Assembly: GCF_014641555.1 (NCBI RefSeq)
Contig: NZ_BMHY01000003.1
Location: 223,061-287,060, forward strand
Reading direction: 5' to 3'
DNA: 64,000 nt
From: Paenibacillus radicis (ex Gao et al. 2016)
GTDB lineage: Bacteria; Bacillota; Bacilli; Paenibacillales; Paenibacillaceae
Shown piece after piece: positions 17,222-25,149 of this stretch. The first letter of the stretch is position 1, and each line of letters begins with the position of its first letter. Below the pieces are notes generated by a model. It was not told the origin of the DNA. It did not search any database and worked only from the letters and a program-made list of their open reading frames with translations. A program made the translations under genes and the position numbers.

Positions 17222-18091
17222 TTATTTACTCCCCAAGCTAGCTGTAACGACCGTTTGCCGCTTTTCGTTGTTGCTGACTTTTACCTTAATGACCTTCTTG
17301 GTCTGATTACCTTGCCGGTCAGTGATGATGATTGTAATCTCATCTTCCCTTAATTTCTCCGGATAACCTTCCAGTTGAATATGTCCAATACCGTCATTAC
17401 CAGCAGCCAGCTCTGTTTTCTCACTTGTACTCAGATCTGCTGGTTCTTTCTTTCCCGCTCCAAGAAAATGTGAGTAGTTGTCCTGTACGGCCCACTTGTG
17501 CATATTCCATGCAGTCCAGCGATACCAAATATCGCCATAATCTTTAAAATCATCATCAAAAGTCAGCGTCATTTTCTTATCGTAAAGCAGACTGAAATCC
17601 GCTTCAGACACTTGGCGCTTCTCATCGAATTTCTGATAATATTCTATGTTCCAATACTTCTCATGCTGTGTCTTCGTCCAGTCTTCCGCGTAAATGTATT
17701 CGTTCTTAGTAGACACTTCAATTTTCGCAATATCCTTGCCATCGATATAAAATTCCAGCCCAGGTCTGGAATCGATGTTGCTGATCGTTGTGGCGTTCTC
17801 GTTGGCTCCATTCTGATTATCCAACAATTTGAACACGGGTCCGTCTGACCCGATTCTTACATTAATGGCATAGGCCGTTGATTCTTCTCTGAATGGGATG
17901 CTTAGAAAAACGATGACTGCCACCAGTACAACACAGATCGCTGAAGCAGCCCATCTTATGCGCCGTCTTCTTAGGGGCTTCACTTGCACTACCGGCTGCT
18001 CCCCATTCAAAATATGTGCCTTCATCCTATCCTTTTGTTGCTCATCAGGCGTCATACTTTCGAATAAAGATGCTAACTCCTCTCTATTCAT
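17222..18091 (-). CDS. putative anti-sigma factor, single-pass membrane protein
   Basis: 289 residues from ATG 18091, nine bases after AGGAG and overlapping the sigma gene stop by eight bases. It has a short cytoplasmic N-terminus (LASLFESMTPDEQQKDRMK), a basic RRRRIR flank, one membrane segment (about 48-66) and a large extracytoplasmic domain ending in a Lys-rich beta region. This layout and the coupling to an ECF sigma gene are typical of anti-sigma factors, although no HxxxCxxC zinc motif is present. The extracytoplasmic part would sense the signal. Confidence 0.75.
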   Translation of the reverse strand: MNREELASLFESMTPDEQQKDRMKAHILNGEQPVVQVKPLRRRRIRWAASAICVVLVAVIVFLSIPFREESTAYAINVRIGSDGPVFKLLDNQNGANENATTISNIDSRPGLEFYIDGKDIAKIEVSTKNEYIYAEDWTKTQHEKYWNIEYYQKFDEKRQVSEADFSLLYDKKMTLTFDDDFKDYGDIWYRWTAWNMHKWAVQDNYSHFLGAGKKEPADLSTSEKTELAAGNDGIGHIQLEGYPEKLREDEITIIITDRQGNQTKKVIKVKVSNNEKRQTVVTASLGSK

Positions 18092-18611
18092 GCAGATCAT
18101 CTCCTATCTCCAATTTGAGTCGCTTTCTGGCATTTCTCATCTGTGTTTTCACCGTGTTAATATTCAGCTTCAGCATCTTTGCAATCTCAGCTACCTTATA
18201 GCCTTCGTAATAATGCAGATACAAAACTAACCTGTAAGTAGCGGGAAGCTTGAGTAGTGTGTCTGTCATATCGTGGCTTAGGAGCATATCCATACCCGTT
18301 TGTTTAATCGGCGAAGTATCGAGATCTACGACTTTCTTTCTCCACCATTTACGAAGCAAATCACGGCATTGGTTTTGAGCAGTAACAATTAACCATGCTT
18401 TCTCATGCTCGGCATCGGCAAATGATTTGCCGCTCTCCATTAACTTAATGAAAACAGATTGAACCATATCTTCAGCATCCTGCCTGTTCCCCATTAGCGA
18501 GAAACATACTCGATAAACGACATTAACGTGACGATCGTATATAGCATGAATTGTGCTGTCTATTGAGAGCTTGTTCTCTTCAAATCTTTTGTGCGCAAAC
18601 AGCAAGGACAT
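18084..18611 (-). CDS. ECF-type RNA polymerase sigma factor
   Basis: 175 residues. Region 2 contains VNVVYRVCFSLMGNRQDAEDMVQSVFIKLMES (shown in parts: DAEDMVQSVF), and region 4 contains YRLVLYLHYYEGYKVAEIA and NTVKTQMRNARKRL. ATG 18611 follows GGAGG. It directs polymerase to a small regulon, very likely including itself and the two genes downstream. ECF sigma/anti-sigma pairs answer envelope or antimicrobial stress. Confidence 0.9.
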   Translation of the reverse strand: MSLLFAHKRFEENKLSIDSTIHAIYDRHVNVVYRVCFSLMGNRQDAEDMVQSVFIKLMESGKSFADAEHEKAWLIVTAQNQCRDLLRKWWRKKVVDLDTSPIKQTGMDMLLSHDMTDTLLKLPATYRLVLYLHYYEGYKVAEIAKMLKLNINTVKTQMRNARKRLKLEIGDDLHE

Positions 18612-18640
18612 GATCACCTGCCTCCTCCCCTTTTCTTCAT

Positions 18641-18669
18641 AACACGATGTATGGGATCAAATGGTTTTC
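18641..18669 (-). promoter_or_regulatory. candidate autoregulatory ECF promoter
   Basis: On the - strand GAAAACC, a 16-base spacer and CGTGTT resemble the AAC / CGT pattern of ECF promoters. It ends 29 bases before the sigma gene start. Confidence 0.4.
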
Positions 18670-18705
18670 TACCCAGAAAATATTTTTCCAGAAAATTGAT
18701 TTCCA

Positions 18706-18750
18706 TAAAAAAAACAAAGGACAAGGAGTCACCCCTACGGTAGCCCCTTG
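18706..18750 (-). terminator. terminator after the MerR gene
   Basis: On the - strand an imperfect hairpin CAAGGGGCTACC / GGGGTGACTCCTTG is followed by TTTGTTTTTTTT. Confidence 0.75.
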
Positions 18751-18756
18751 CCCTCC

Positions 18757-19116
18757 TTAACACTTGGTTTGAAAATTCGCTTTTCCTTCCAAGACTGCAT
18801 ATAGAAATTGCTTCGACTTCTTCAATCGCTTCTGAACCTCTTCTATCTCTTGAATTTTTTGCTCAACGATTTTTTTCTTTACCTCGTAGGATAAATTGAG
18901 CTCTTGATTGACTAGCAGACTTAATTCCTCAATAGAAAAGTCTACGGACAAAAGTGCCTTCACATCATTCAGAAACTCAACAACCTCTTCGGAGTAAATA
19001 CGATAATTATTTGCATCCCTTGTAACAAAGGTATCTGGAATTAAGTTTTTCCGTTCATAGAATCGCAACGTTGATATGGGCAGACCGGTTAATTTTGAAA
19101 CATCATTTATTTTCAT
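18757..19116 (-). CDS. MerR-family regulator
   Basis: 119 residues from ATG 19116 (RBS AAGAGG; an in-frame GTG 18 bases upstream overlaps it). N-terminal winged HTH: INDVSKLTGLPISTLRFYER, then a long coiled-coil dimerisation helix (about 80-110, VEQKIQEIEEVQKRLKKSK). The C-terminus is short and ends FQTKC; the lone terminal Cys could be redox- or metal-sensing. It is divergent from a nitroreductase whose promoter has the MerR-specific 19-bp spacer. Confidence 0.9.
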   Translation of the reverse strand: MKINDVSKLTGLPISTLRFYERKNLIPDTFVTRDANNYRIYSEEVVEFLNDVKALLSVDFSIEELSLLVNQELNLSYEVKKKIVEQKIQEIEEVQKRLKKSKQFLYAVLEGKANFQTKC

Positions 19117-19138
19117 TATGCAGCCTCTTTTCACCCGC

Positions 19139-19169
19139 TTGCTATAAACCTAAGTTTATAGTTCATAAT
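19139..19169 (+). promoter_or_regulatory. MerR-type promoter and operator of the nitroreductase
   Basis: -35 TTGCTA (19139-19144) and -10 CATAAT (19164-19169) are 19 bases apart, the long spacing that MerR proteins correct by untwisting DNA. The dyad CTATAAAC-CTAA-GTTTATAG (19142-19161) fills the spacer. Confidence 0.8.
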
Positions 19170-19235
19170 GCAAATATGATAACGAACGACATCCACAATG
19201 TCAAAAAATTTCATGTTATCAAAAGGAGAGATCTC

Positions 19236-19874
19236 ATGTTTAACCATATTCAAAATAACGATTTCACCAGTATCGTCAAGGGCCGGCGTTCTGTACGTCA
19301 CTATGATGAAAACGTTAAAATATCGAGGGAAGAGCTGACCGAAATCATTTCGGAAGCCAGCTTGGCTCCGTCCTCTGCAAATATGCAGCCTTGGCGTGTT
19401 GTTGTTGTTGATACTCCTGAAGGAAAAGAAAAGCTAAGACCGCTTGTACGCTTCAATACCGAACAAAATGATACTTCATCGGCTATGTTGCTCATTTTTG
19501 GTGACACGGATAGCTATTTAAATGTTGAGGAGATTTACAATACAGCTGTAGAACAAGGAAAAATGCCAGCTGAAGTAAGGGATCGCCAAGTCGAAACCAT
19601 TTTATCGATGTATCCGACTCTCCCTAAAGAACTGAAGGTTGAAGTGGCAAAAGTCGATAGCAGCCTCTTTGCCATGCAGCTCATGTTAGTCGCTCGTGCA
19701 CATGGTTATGATACGAATCCAATGGCAGGCTTTGAAGTGGATCAGGTCGCAAAAGCATTTGATCTGGATGAAGAACGTTATGCTCCAGTAATGATTATCT
19801 CAATAGGCAAAGCCAAAGCAGAAGGTCATGAGTCTGTCAGATTAAGTTCGGACAAGATTACATTCTGGAAGTAA
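19236..19874 (+). CDS. nitroreductase-family flavoprotein
   Basis: 212 residues from ATG 19236 behind AAAAGGAGA. The N-terminal GRRSVRHYDENVKIS, SLAPSSANMQPWRV (FMN contacts) and GYDTNPMAGFEVDQV are standard for NAD(P)H:FMN nitroreductases of the YodC/YdgI type. They reduce nitro compounds, quinones or flavins with two electrons. The MerR-type promoter suggests induction by an electrophile or oxidant. Confidence 0.92.
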   Translation: MFNHIQNNDFTSIVKGRRSVRHYDENVKISREELTEIISEASLAPSSANMQPWRVVVVDTPEGKEKLRPLVRFNTEQNDTSSAMLLIFGDTDSYLNVEEIYNTAVEQGKMPAEVRDRQVETILSMYPTLPKELKVEVAKVDSSLFAMQLMLVARAHGYDTNPMAGFEVDQVAKAFDLDEERYAPVMIISIGKAKAEGHESVRLSSDKITFWK

Positions 19875-19891
19875 CCATTTATCCTTTCTAC

Positions 19892-19945
19892 AAAAAAACA
19901 GCCAGTATGAACTGCAACTCCAATGGGTTCAGTTCATACTGGCTG
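19892..19945 (-). terminator. terminator between convergent genes
   Basis: CAGCCAGTATGAACTG pairs perfectly with CAGTTCATACTGGCTG (16 bp); a seven-T run follows on the - strand, so it mainly ends the tautomerase gene. Confidence 0.9.
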
Positions 19946-19959
19946 CCTCTACGCTTCCG

Positions 19960-20349
19960 TTATACATTCACTTTATAATTTAAGGCAAGCTCATCGCCAG
20001 GTACGCCGCGAATTCCCCAGTCATGCTTTGGCGTCTCAAATATGGTGATTTCGAGGTCTTGCGGTGTAATGCCGACGCCATCATTGATCCTTTGGAATAA
20101 TAGCCGAATCAATTGCTTCTTCGTCTCAACTGTCCGACCCTCAAACATACTAATTTCAATAATGGTGTACGCGTCCGAACGATCATGGGCGAAAATAAAA
20201 TCTTCCCGATCCATAGGAAAAAAACGATGAAATCTCTTATCAGGAGGAAATTGAAAAGCCTCCACTACAGCAGCATGAATGATATCCGAAAGCTGCTGTT
20301 TGAAGGGATTCAAGCTTTCCCTCACTCCGTAAATTTTAATTTGCGCCAT
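19960..20349 (-). CDS. tautomerase-superfamily protein (YusQ/YrdN-like)
   Basis: 129 residues from ATG 20349 behind GGGGAG. Two 4-oxalocrotonate-tautomerase-like beta-alpha-beta units, with the typical IIEISMFEGRTVETKKQLI stretch and LEITIFETPKHDWGIRG at the end. Catalytic tautomerases expose Pro1 after Met removal; here residue 2 is Ala (MAQIKIYG), so either the mechanism differs or the protein is not a tautomerase. It is monocistronic. Confidence 0.8.
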   Translation of the reverse strand: MAQIKIYGVRESLNPFKQQLSDIIHAAVVEAFQFPPDKRFHRFFPMDREDFIFAHDRSDAYTIIEISMFEGRTVETKKQLIRLLFQRINDGVGITPQDLEITIFETPKHDWGIRGVPGDELALNYKVNV

Positions 20350-20386
20350 TGCCAAACTCCCCTTTCCATTAGTGACCAAGTTCAAA

Positions 20387-21598
20387 CTAGCCCCGCACTA
20401 GCGCATCAATTAAGTCCCTCTCATTCATAGATGTGGCAAGATACATCAAACGTTCCTTCTGAGATTGTGTCAAAACATCTAGATTAACGTTGTATTTCGT
20501 GATCAGCAGATTAATCGTTTGCATATTTTCAGGACTTGGATTCCAAGAAGCAATCATATAGGCCGAGACGATTAATTTCTGTTTCGCATTCTTATCCGGT
20601 GCAATCCTTGGATAAGAAAATCGAATATTTTGCTCAGACTCGTCCAAAAAAACAAGTTTTATTGTCTCTCCTTCTGGATCAGCACCATGAGTCAACATCC
20701 AATCCAACCACTCAGGTTTACTTTCCATTATGGCGTAATATGCATCCAGATTATCTGCAACAGCTCCGTGCTCGTATAATAATTCAGCCATTTCAAACGA
20801 GGGTGGAGTCTGTATTTTGTAACTATTTCCTGCAATATCTCTCCGAATGACTTTCTCTTTTCCTACATGCGCCCACGACAAGTAAGAAAAATTGGAGTAA
20901 TACTCCGGTATTTTATTAAAATCGATGGTTCCATTCTCCAATATTACTCTTACCAATTCAGTTTGTCTGCCAACCACTGCCTCAATTAAATGCTTATTGG
21001 CATCTGCACCAGAAGCCAGTGCTGCACTGCCCCATGCTGCATCCTTCTGATACAAAATAACTTGTTGCAAGGCATAGGTAGGATCCAGTCCCTCTTTCAG
21101 CAGAAAAGTAAAACGGGAAAGATCACCTCTCTTAAGCGCCTCCTGCAATTGAGGGAAAAAGTCCAACAGTGTAAGCACGGATTTTTGATTATCCCACTTC
21201 ACACCAACATTAAAAAACGTCTGTAAAATGTTTGCAGGCACATAAAAAGAGCCATTTAGAATCGTTGCAGATTGATTCAGTTTTACTGTATTTCCATCTA
21301 ACTTCGCCCATACATTGTTAACCTTCATCGCCAGCTTATGATTATGCTTATTTATCGTTACCGTTTTCCGGTCATCACTTAGCGTAAATTGAGCACCAAC
21401 AAGACGAAGAGCATTTAATGGAATATACACCGTACCTTTTTGCAAAACAAGTCCAGGTTTTTGTTCGATTTTCTTCTCATTAACTACAAGTGTTATTTGT
21501 TTTTCAGTCTGTTTGGCAGCGGCTGCCAAGGATAAAGAAGCGTTTGATAAAAACAGTACTACAATAAGCATAAGCATCAGGCCCATAATACGTTTCAT
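20387..21598 (-). CDS. exported stalk-domain protein with ankyrin-like repeats
   Basis: 403 residues from ATG 21598 (RBS GGGGAG). Signal peptide 1-27 ends LSLAAAA. Residues about 30-145 are a copper-amine-oxidase N-domain-like stalk (VYIPLNALRLVGAQFTLSDD; FYVPANILQTFFNVGVKWD). The rest has ankyrin-like units (ALKRGDLSRFTFLLKEGLDP; MAELLYEHGAVADN; WLDWMLTHGADPEG). It probably mediates contacts at the cell surface. Function unknown. Confidence 0.75.
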   Translation of the reverse strand: MKRIMGLMLMLIVVLFLSNASLSLAAAAKQTEKQITLVVNEKKIEQKPGLVLQKGTVYIPLNALRLVGAQFTLSDDRKTVTINKHNHKLAMKVNNVWAKLDGNTVKLNQSATILNGSFYVPANILQTFFNVGVKWDNQKSVLTLLDFFPQLQEALKRGDLSRFTFLLKEGLDPTYALQQVILYQKDAAWGSAALASGADANKHLIEAVVGRQTELVRVILENGTIDFNKIPEYYSNFSYLSWAHVGKEKVIRRDIAGNSYKIQTPPSFEMAELLYEHGAVADNLDAYYAIMESKPEWLDWMLTHGADPEGETIKLVFLDESEQNIRFSYPRIAPDKNAKQKLIVSAYMIASWNPSPENMQTINLLITKYNVNLDVLTQSQKERLMYLATSMNERDLIDALVRG

Positions 21599-21725
21599 AA
21601 TCTTGAATCTCCCCTTGAACGCTATAATCATTCTCTATAAAAACAATCATATATTAGCTCCTAAAAATATGCACTAAAACACTTCTCCGCTGTGGAGATT
21701 TCTTACCCTTTTAGGTACTTCATTT

Positions 21726-23669
21726 CTAGCCTAATAAGATTTGCCCCTTTCTATAAACGATATCCGAGATAAAATCATTCTCCGCTATTTCGAAATTCAC
21801 AAATCCGTCCATACCAGACACTGTTGCTGCAAATAGTGACAGGCTGCCATCAAGATTATTTGCGATTAACAAGTCCCCATTCTGATGCACATAGTCAAAG
21901 TTTACGACTTGTTTGGCTGCCGGATCGAAATAGGCGGCATGAGAACGATGAAGCCCGGAGCCCCATGAATAGGTAAAGTACAGCTCTAACTTACCATCCC
22001 CGTCAAGGTCAGCAAGCGACATGCTCGTTATACCAAAGCCGCCGAACCACTCCCCAAGCGGGTATACAACTCCCTCATATAGCAGATAGGAGGCAGCCGA
22101 TTTATCATATTTAAAAATCATATATTCAGAGTTTTCCCCGATATCATTCGGCGTTATGTTATAGCAGGTGCCGTTGTCATAACCCGATTCAAGGTTCTGT
22201 TGCAGCGCCAGAAAAGCAGCGACATTATTCGAAGTTCCGGTTATCGCCTTCGGTTTTACCGCTATTTTCTCTTTCGTCTTATTGATCTTATAGATGCTCC
22301 AGAAATATTGGCTCTTTTGTGTATTAGCTTTATCTGTATGTATTTTCGCGAGCCACATCTCGTCATCAAGAAGATAAAACCGATAAGCAGGAGAAACAGA
22401 AGGATCAGTTAAGGTGTATTGATAACGCGCTTTGTATGAAGCGATATCCGGAACGCCGATATCCGCCATCATAAAATCATCCTTGAACTTCTGCTCATCT
22501 ACTACTGTACGCTTAAAGTAGGCCTCCAATCTTTGTTGATTGCCTGCTTCATCTGTGATAATCAGCTCGTTTTCAGTAATCGTGTAATATTCCTTGTACC
22601 CGTCCATCGCGATAAAAGAGCTGAGCGGATTCATATAGATTTGTTTCTCAAAGCTATAGGTACCGTACATTCCCGCTGTCTCCTCTGGCCCTTTATTCAC
22701 TGTTGGATTGGCAGAACAGGCAGCTATAACAGCTATACAGGCTAAAGAGGATAGGGCTATTACCCATTTTTTCGGTTCCTTAAAGTTTAAAATATGGAGA
22801 ACACGCTCCCGGACATTCGTCTCTCCGAAGGCAAGCGGACCCGCTAACGGAAAACGGCGATTAGCTGCAAAGGAGAGCAGTGACGTGCAGTACGCCTTCC
22901 GATGATCCGCCCCGATCCGGGACAACACCTTTTCATCACAGCTCATTTCCATGTCTTTGCTCATCAGCACAAACGCCAGCCATACAAGCGGATTAAACCA
23001 ATGGAGAACAAGAATCAGAAACATAACCGGCTTGATCAGATGGTCCTTCCTGGTCAAATGGTACTCTTCATGCTGCAGCACATAGCTGCGCTCCTGCTCG
23101 CCAAGGCCAAAAGGAATATAAACTCGAGGTCTAATCAGGCCAAGAACGAAGGGTGAGCTAATGCGGTCGGATTCGTAGATATGGCCATCCAGCCTGACAG
23201 CTGCAGCGATTCGCCGCTTTAGGCGAAGGAATGCAACTAGGCTATAGATGAGCATTGCAGCGACGCCAAGACACCAAAGGATCGTTCCAATCTCTATCCA
23301 TACTTGCAAAGGATTAACGCTGGTCGCAGGCAGGGCTGCGGGCAATCTGTCACTAACGAAAGTATTCACCGTCGGAATCCCCACTGTCACCTTCGGAGAC
23401 TCCATGTACCCGACATCGGCAGGGACATAGCTGAGTGATACGTTGCTGTTCTTTTGCGCTGCTGTCATATCAAAGGGGTTCATATTAAAGATGCTAAGCT
23501 CAGAGGAAAAGGATACCGGACAAACTAGACGAAACAATACTACCGCCCATAATAAATAGGAATATTTCTTTGGCGCTCGCCGGAGCAGCAGCCGGAAGAG
23601 AAGTACAGCAGCAATCACATACGTTGCTGTAATACTCATGTTGAGCATTTTCAAAAAGAGCAATTCCAT
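21726..23669 (-). CDS. BlaR1-like M56 membrane metalloprotease with a non-penicillin sensor domain
   Basis: 647 residues from ATG 23669, seven bases after AGGAGG and three bases after the BlaI-type stop. Four N-terminal membrane helices, gluzincin site HEEYH at 200-204 with a third ligand in DMEMSCDEK, and a further membrane helix near 310 (SSLACIAVIAACSA). The extracellular part (about 315-647) is not a penicillin-binding domain: it lacks SxxK and carries an FG-GAP-like LADLDGDGKLELYFTYS. Upon an external signal the protease would lead to cleavage of the co-encoded repressor. The signal is not a beta-lactam on present evidence. Confidence 0.85.
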   Translation of the reverse strand: MELLFLKMLNMSITATYVIAAVLLFRLLLRRAPKKYSYLLWAVVLFRLVCPVSFSSELSIFNMNPFDMTAAQKNSNVSLSYVPADVGYMESPKVTVGIPTVNTFVSDRLPAALPATSVNPLQVWIEIGTILWCLGVAAMLIYSLVAFLRLKRRIAAAVRLDGHIYESDRISSPFVLGLIRPRVYIPFGLGEQERSYVLQHEEYHLTRKDHLIKPVMFLILVLHWFNPLVWLAFVLMSKDMEMSCDEKVLSRIGADHRKAYCTSLLSFAANRRFPLAGPLAFGETNVRERVLHILNFKEPKKWVIALSSLACIAVIAACSANPTVNKGPEETAGMYGTYSFEKQIYMNPLSSFIAMDGYKEYYTITENELIITDEAGNQQRLEAYFKRTVVDEQKFKDDFMMADIGVPDIASYKARYQYTLTDPSVSPAYRFYLLDDEMWLAKIHTDKANTQKSQYFWSIYKINKTKEKIAVKPKAITGTSNNVAAFLALQQNLESGYDNGTCYNITPNDIGENSEYMIFKYDKSAASYLLYEGVVYPLGEWFGGFGITSMSLADLDGDGKLELYFTYSWGSGLHRSHAAYFDPAAKQVVNFDYVHQNGDLLIANNLDGSLSLFAATVSGMDGFVNFEIAENDFISDIVYRKGQILLG

Positions 23670-23671
23670 GC

Positions 23672-24037
23672 TCATTCCTCCTTGTGCGCATCAATCAGGC
23701 GCTTCAGCTCATCCGCTTCCTTCTTAGAAAGTGTCTTGTTGCCAAAAAACGAAACGAGAAATTGCGGCAGCGAGCCCTCGAAGGCACGCTCAATAAAATG
23801 CTCGCTCTCATAGGCTTGCACTTGCTCCTTAGGGACAATCGCTTCCACAATCGTGTCCTCGTTTTTAACAAGTCCTTTTTCACACATTTTCCGAAGCACG
23901 GTATAGGTCGTAGGCTTCTTCCAGCCGAGTTTATCGGCGCATAGCGTGACTAATTGTCCCGATGCCACCGGTTCGTTCTCCCACACCACCAGCATAAATC
24001 GATAGTCGCTTTCACAAAGCTTTAAATTGTTCATCAT
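23672..24037 (-). CDS. BlaI/MecI/CopY-family repressor
   Basis: 121 residues: winged HTH (residues about 8-72, with GWKKPTTYTVLRKMCEKGLV) and a C-terminal dimerisation helix region (LSKKEADELKRLIDAHKEE). Genes of this family repress themselves and an adjacent M56 protease; protease-triggered cleavage releases repression. It is followed without a gap by the M56 gene, and two matching operators lie upstream. Confidence 0.93.
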   Translation of the reverse strand: MMNNLKLCESDYRFMLVVWENEPVASGQLVTLCADKLGWKKPTTYTVLRKMCEKGLVKNEDTIVEAIVPKEQVQAYESEHFIERAFEGSLPQFLVSFFGNKTLSKKEADELKRLIDAHKEE

Positions 24038-24051
24038 TGTCTACTCCTTAC

Positions 24052-24069
24052 GGTTTATGACTATAAACC
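24052..24069. promoter_or_regulatory. BlaI-type operator 2
   Basis: GGTTTATGACTATAAACC is a perfect dyad around GACT and lies between the promoter and the repressor gene. Its centre is 27 bases from that of operator 1. Confidence 0.8.
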
Positions 24070-24078
24070 AATAAAATT

Positions 24079-24096
24079 AGTTTATAACTATAAACC
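24079..24096. promoter_or_regulatory. BlaI-type operator 1
   Basis: AGTTTATAACTATAAACC shares the core TTTATRACTATAAA with operator 2 and overlaps the -10 hexamer of the promoter. Confidence 0.8.
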
Positions 24097-24107
24097 AGCA
24101 TTGTCAA
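24079..24107 (-). promoter_or_regulatory. sigma-A promoter of the BlaI/M56 operon
   Basis: -35 TTGACA (24102-24107), 17-base spacer, -10 TAAACT (24079-24084). The -10 is embedded in operator 1, which fits tight self-repression. Confidence 0.75.
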
Positions 24108-24135
24108 TCCAATGAGTGATAACGAATCCCGTGCA

Positions 24136-24180
24136 AAAATAAAGGCCGGAGCCCAGTGTCACACCGAATTCCGACCTTTT
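24136..24180 (-). terminator. terminator of the barnase/barstar operon
   Basis: AAAGGTCGGA pairs with TCCGGCCTTT (one G-U) on the - strand and is followed by ATTTTTG, 12 bases after the barstar stop. Confidence 0.85.
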
Positions 24181-24191
24181 ATTGTAAATAA

Positions 24192-24464
24192 TTAAGAAAT
24201 AACCACATACTCGAAAGTGATCTCCTCGTATTGATCCGCAGCGTCCTGAAAAACCTCCACGATGCCCGAGTAATCATCATGCTGCTCAGAATCTGCGATC
24301 CATCTAATCTTCAGCGGCATGGGCAGATGACCGGTGACACAATCCCATAATGCGTCCAGGTTCGCGCCGTACCATTCAGGCAAGCTAAGCTCCTGCTTCA
24401 ACCAGTCATGAACGTTCTGGTAACGCTCGGCCTCTGACTGCTTCAGTTCTATAACCTTGCTCAT
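24192..24464 (-). CDS. barstar-family ribonuclease inhibitor
   Basis: 90 residues with the barstar signature [20 protein letters not shown] and a trailing acidic helix that in barstar plugs the barnase active site. It is cytoplasmic. Its start overlaps the ribonuclease stop by four bases (ATGA), so the two are translationally coupled and the cell is protected against its own enzyme. Confidence 0.93.
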   Translation of the reverse strand: MSKVIELKQSEAERYQNVHDWLKQELSLPEWYGANLDALWDCVTGHLPMPLKIRWIADSEQHDDYSGIVEVFQDAADQYEEITFEYVVIS

Positions 24465-24997
24465 TCGCGGAGACTCCCTTTCTTCGTAATATCCGTAAAC
24501 GACTTATAGTGGTCCGTAGTCATATAGATTAATCCATCATTGGAGTAGAGAATTCGGTCCGCTCCGCGCGTACCCTTCTTATAATTGATATCCGCTTCAT
24601 ACCAAATCCGGTTTTTCTCCTTAGGCAGCAGCCCTTCCCGGTTGCCAAAACGGTCGCCTCCGATACTTTTGCCTGGCGCTACCTGATTTAAATTCCCTTT
24701 GGAAGCCACCCAGCCGAGCTGCTCGGCTTCTTTTTTCGTAATGAAATTATCCGGAAGCTTGTGATGCTGTCGAATATAATCCGATACCGCCTTAAAGCTG
24801 GTAAGTGGAGCTTGAGACTGAGATTGCTGTTGCTGCTGTTGTTTTTGCCCCGCCTCAGTGGAATTGCTTGGCGAATTAATGTCATTCAATGATAAATTCC
24901 CACAGCTGGTGAGCACAATTACTGCCATCATAATCATCGCTGCCAGCAATGAACGTGTCCAACTGCCCATTCGCTTCATACCTATTGCACCAAACAT
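24461..24997 (-). CDS. barnase-type guanyl-specific ribonuclease, predicted lipoprotein
   Basis: 178 residues from ATG 24997 (RBS GGGGA); other in-frame Met codons occur nearby. An N-terminal membrane segment ends with lipobox LTSC, then a Gln-rich tether and the barnase domain (about 65-178). Catalytic equivalents are visible: Glu in WYEADINY, Arg in GADRILYS, His in TDHYKSF, plus [16 protein letters not shown] at the start. Barnase cleaves RNA outside the cell; the lipobox and tether suggest that this one is surface-anchored. Partnered with barstar. Confidence 0.92.
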   Translation of the reverse strand: MFGAIGMKRMGSWTRSLLAAMIMMAVIVLTSCGNLSLNDINSPSNSTEAGQKQQQQQQSQSQAPLTSFKAVSDYIRQHHKLPDNFITKKEAEQLGWVASKGNLNQVAPGKSIGGDRFGNREGLLPKEKNRIWYEADINYKKGTRGADRILYSNDGLIYMTTDHYKSFTDITKKGSLRE

Positions 24998-25085
24998 CGT
25001 ATTTCCCCATTTCTTATCAAATAAGCCCACTATACGCAGACTCGCACTGCCAGCCCTTATTAATCACCCTAACCATACCCCACAT

Positions 25086-25122
25086 AAAAAATACACCGCC
25101 AATAGCCCTCGGCGATGTATTT
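25086..25122 (-). terminator. terminator of the ABC-F gene
   Basis: AAATACACCGCC / GGCGATGTATTT (one mismatch) with TTTTTATG after it on the - strand. Confidence 0.75.
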
Positions 25123-25149
25123 AACAGACGTAACGGCTAGATTATCTTT

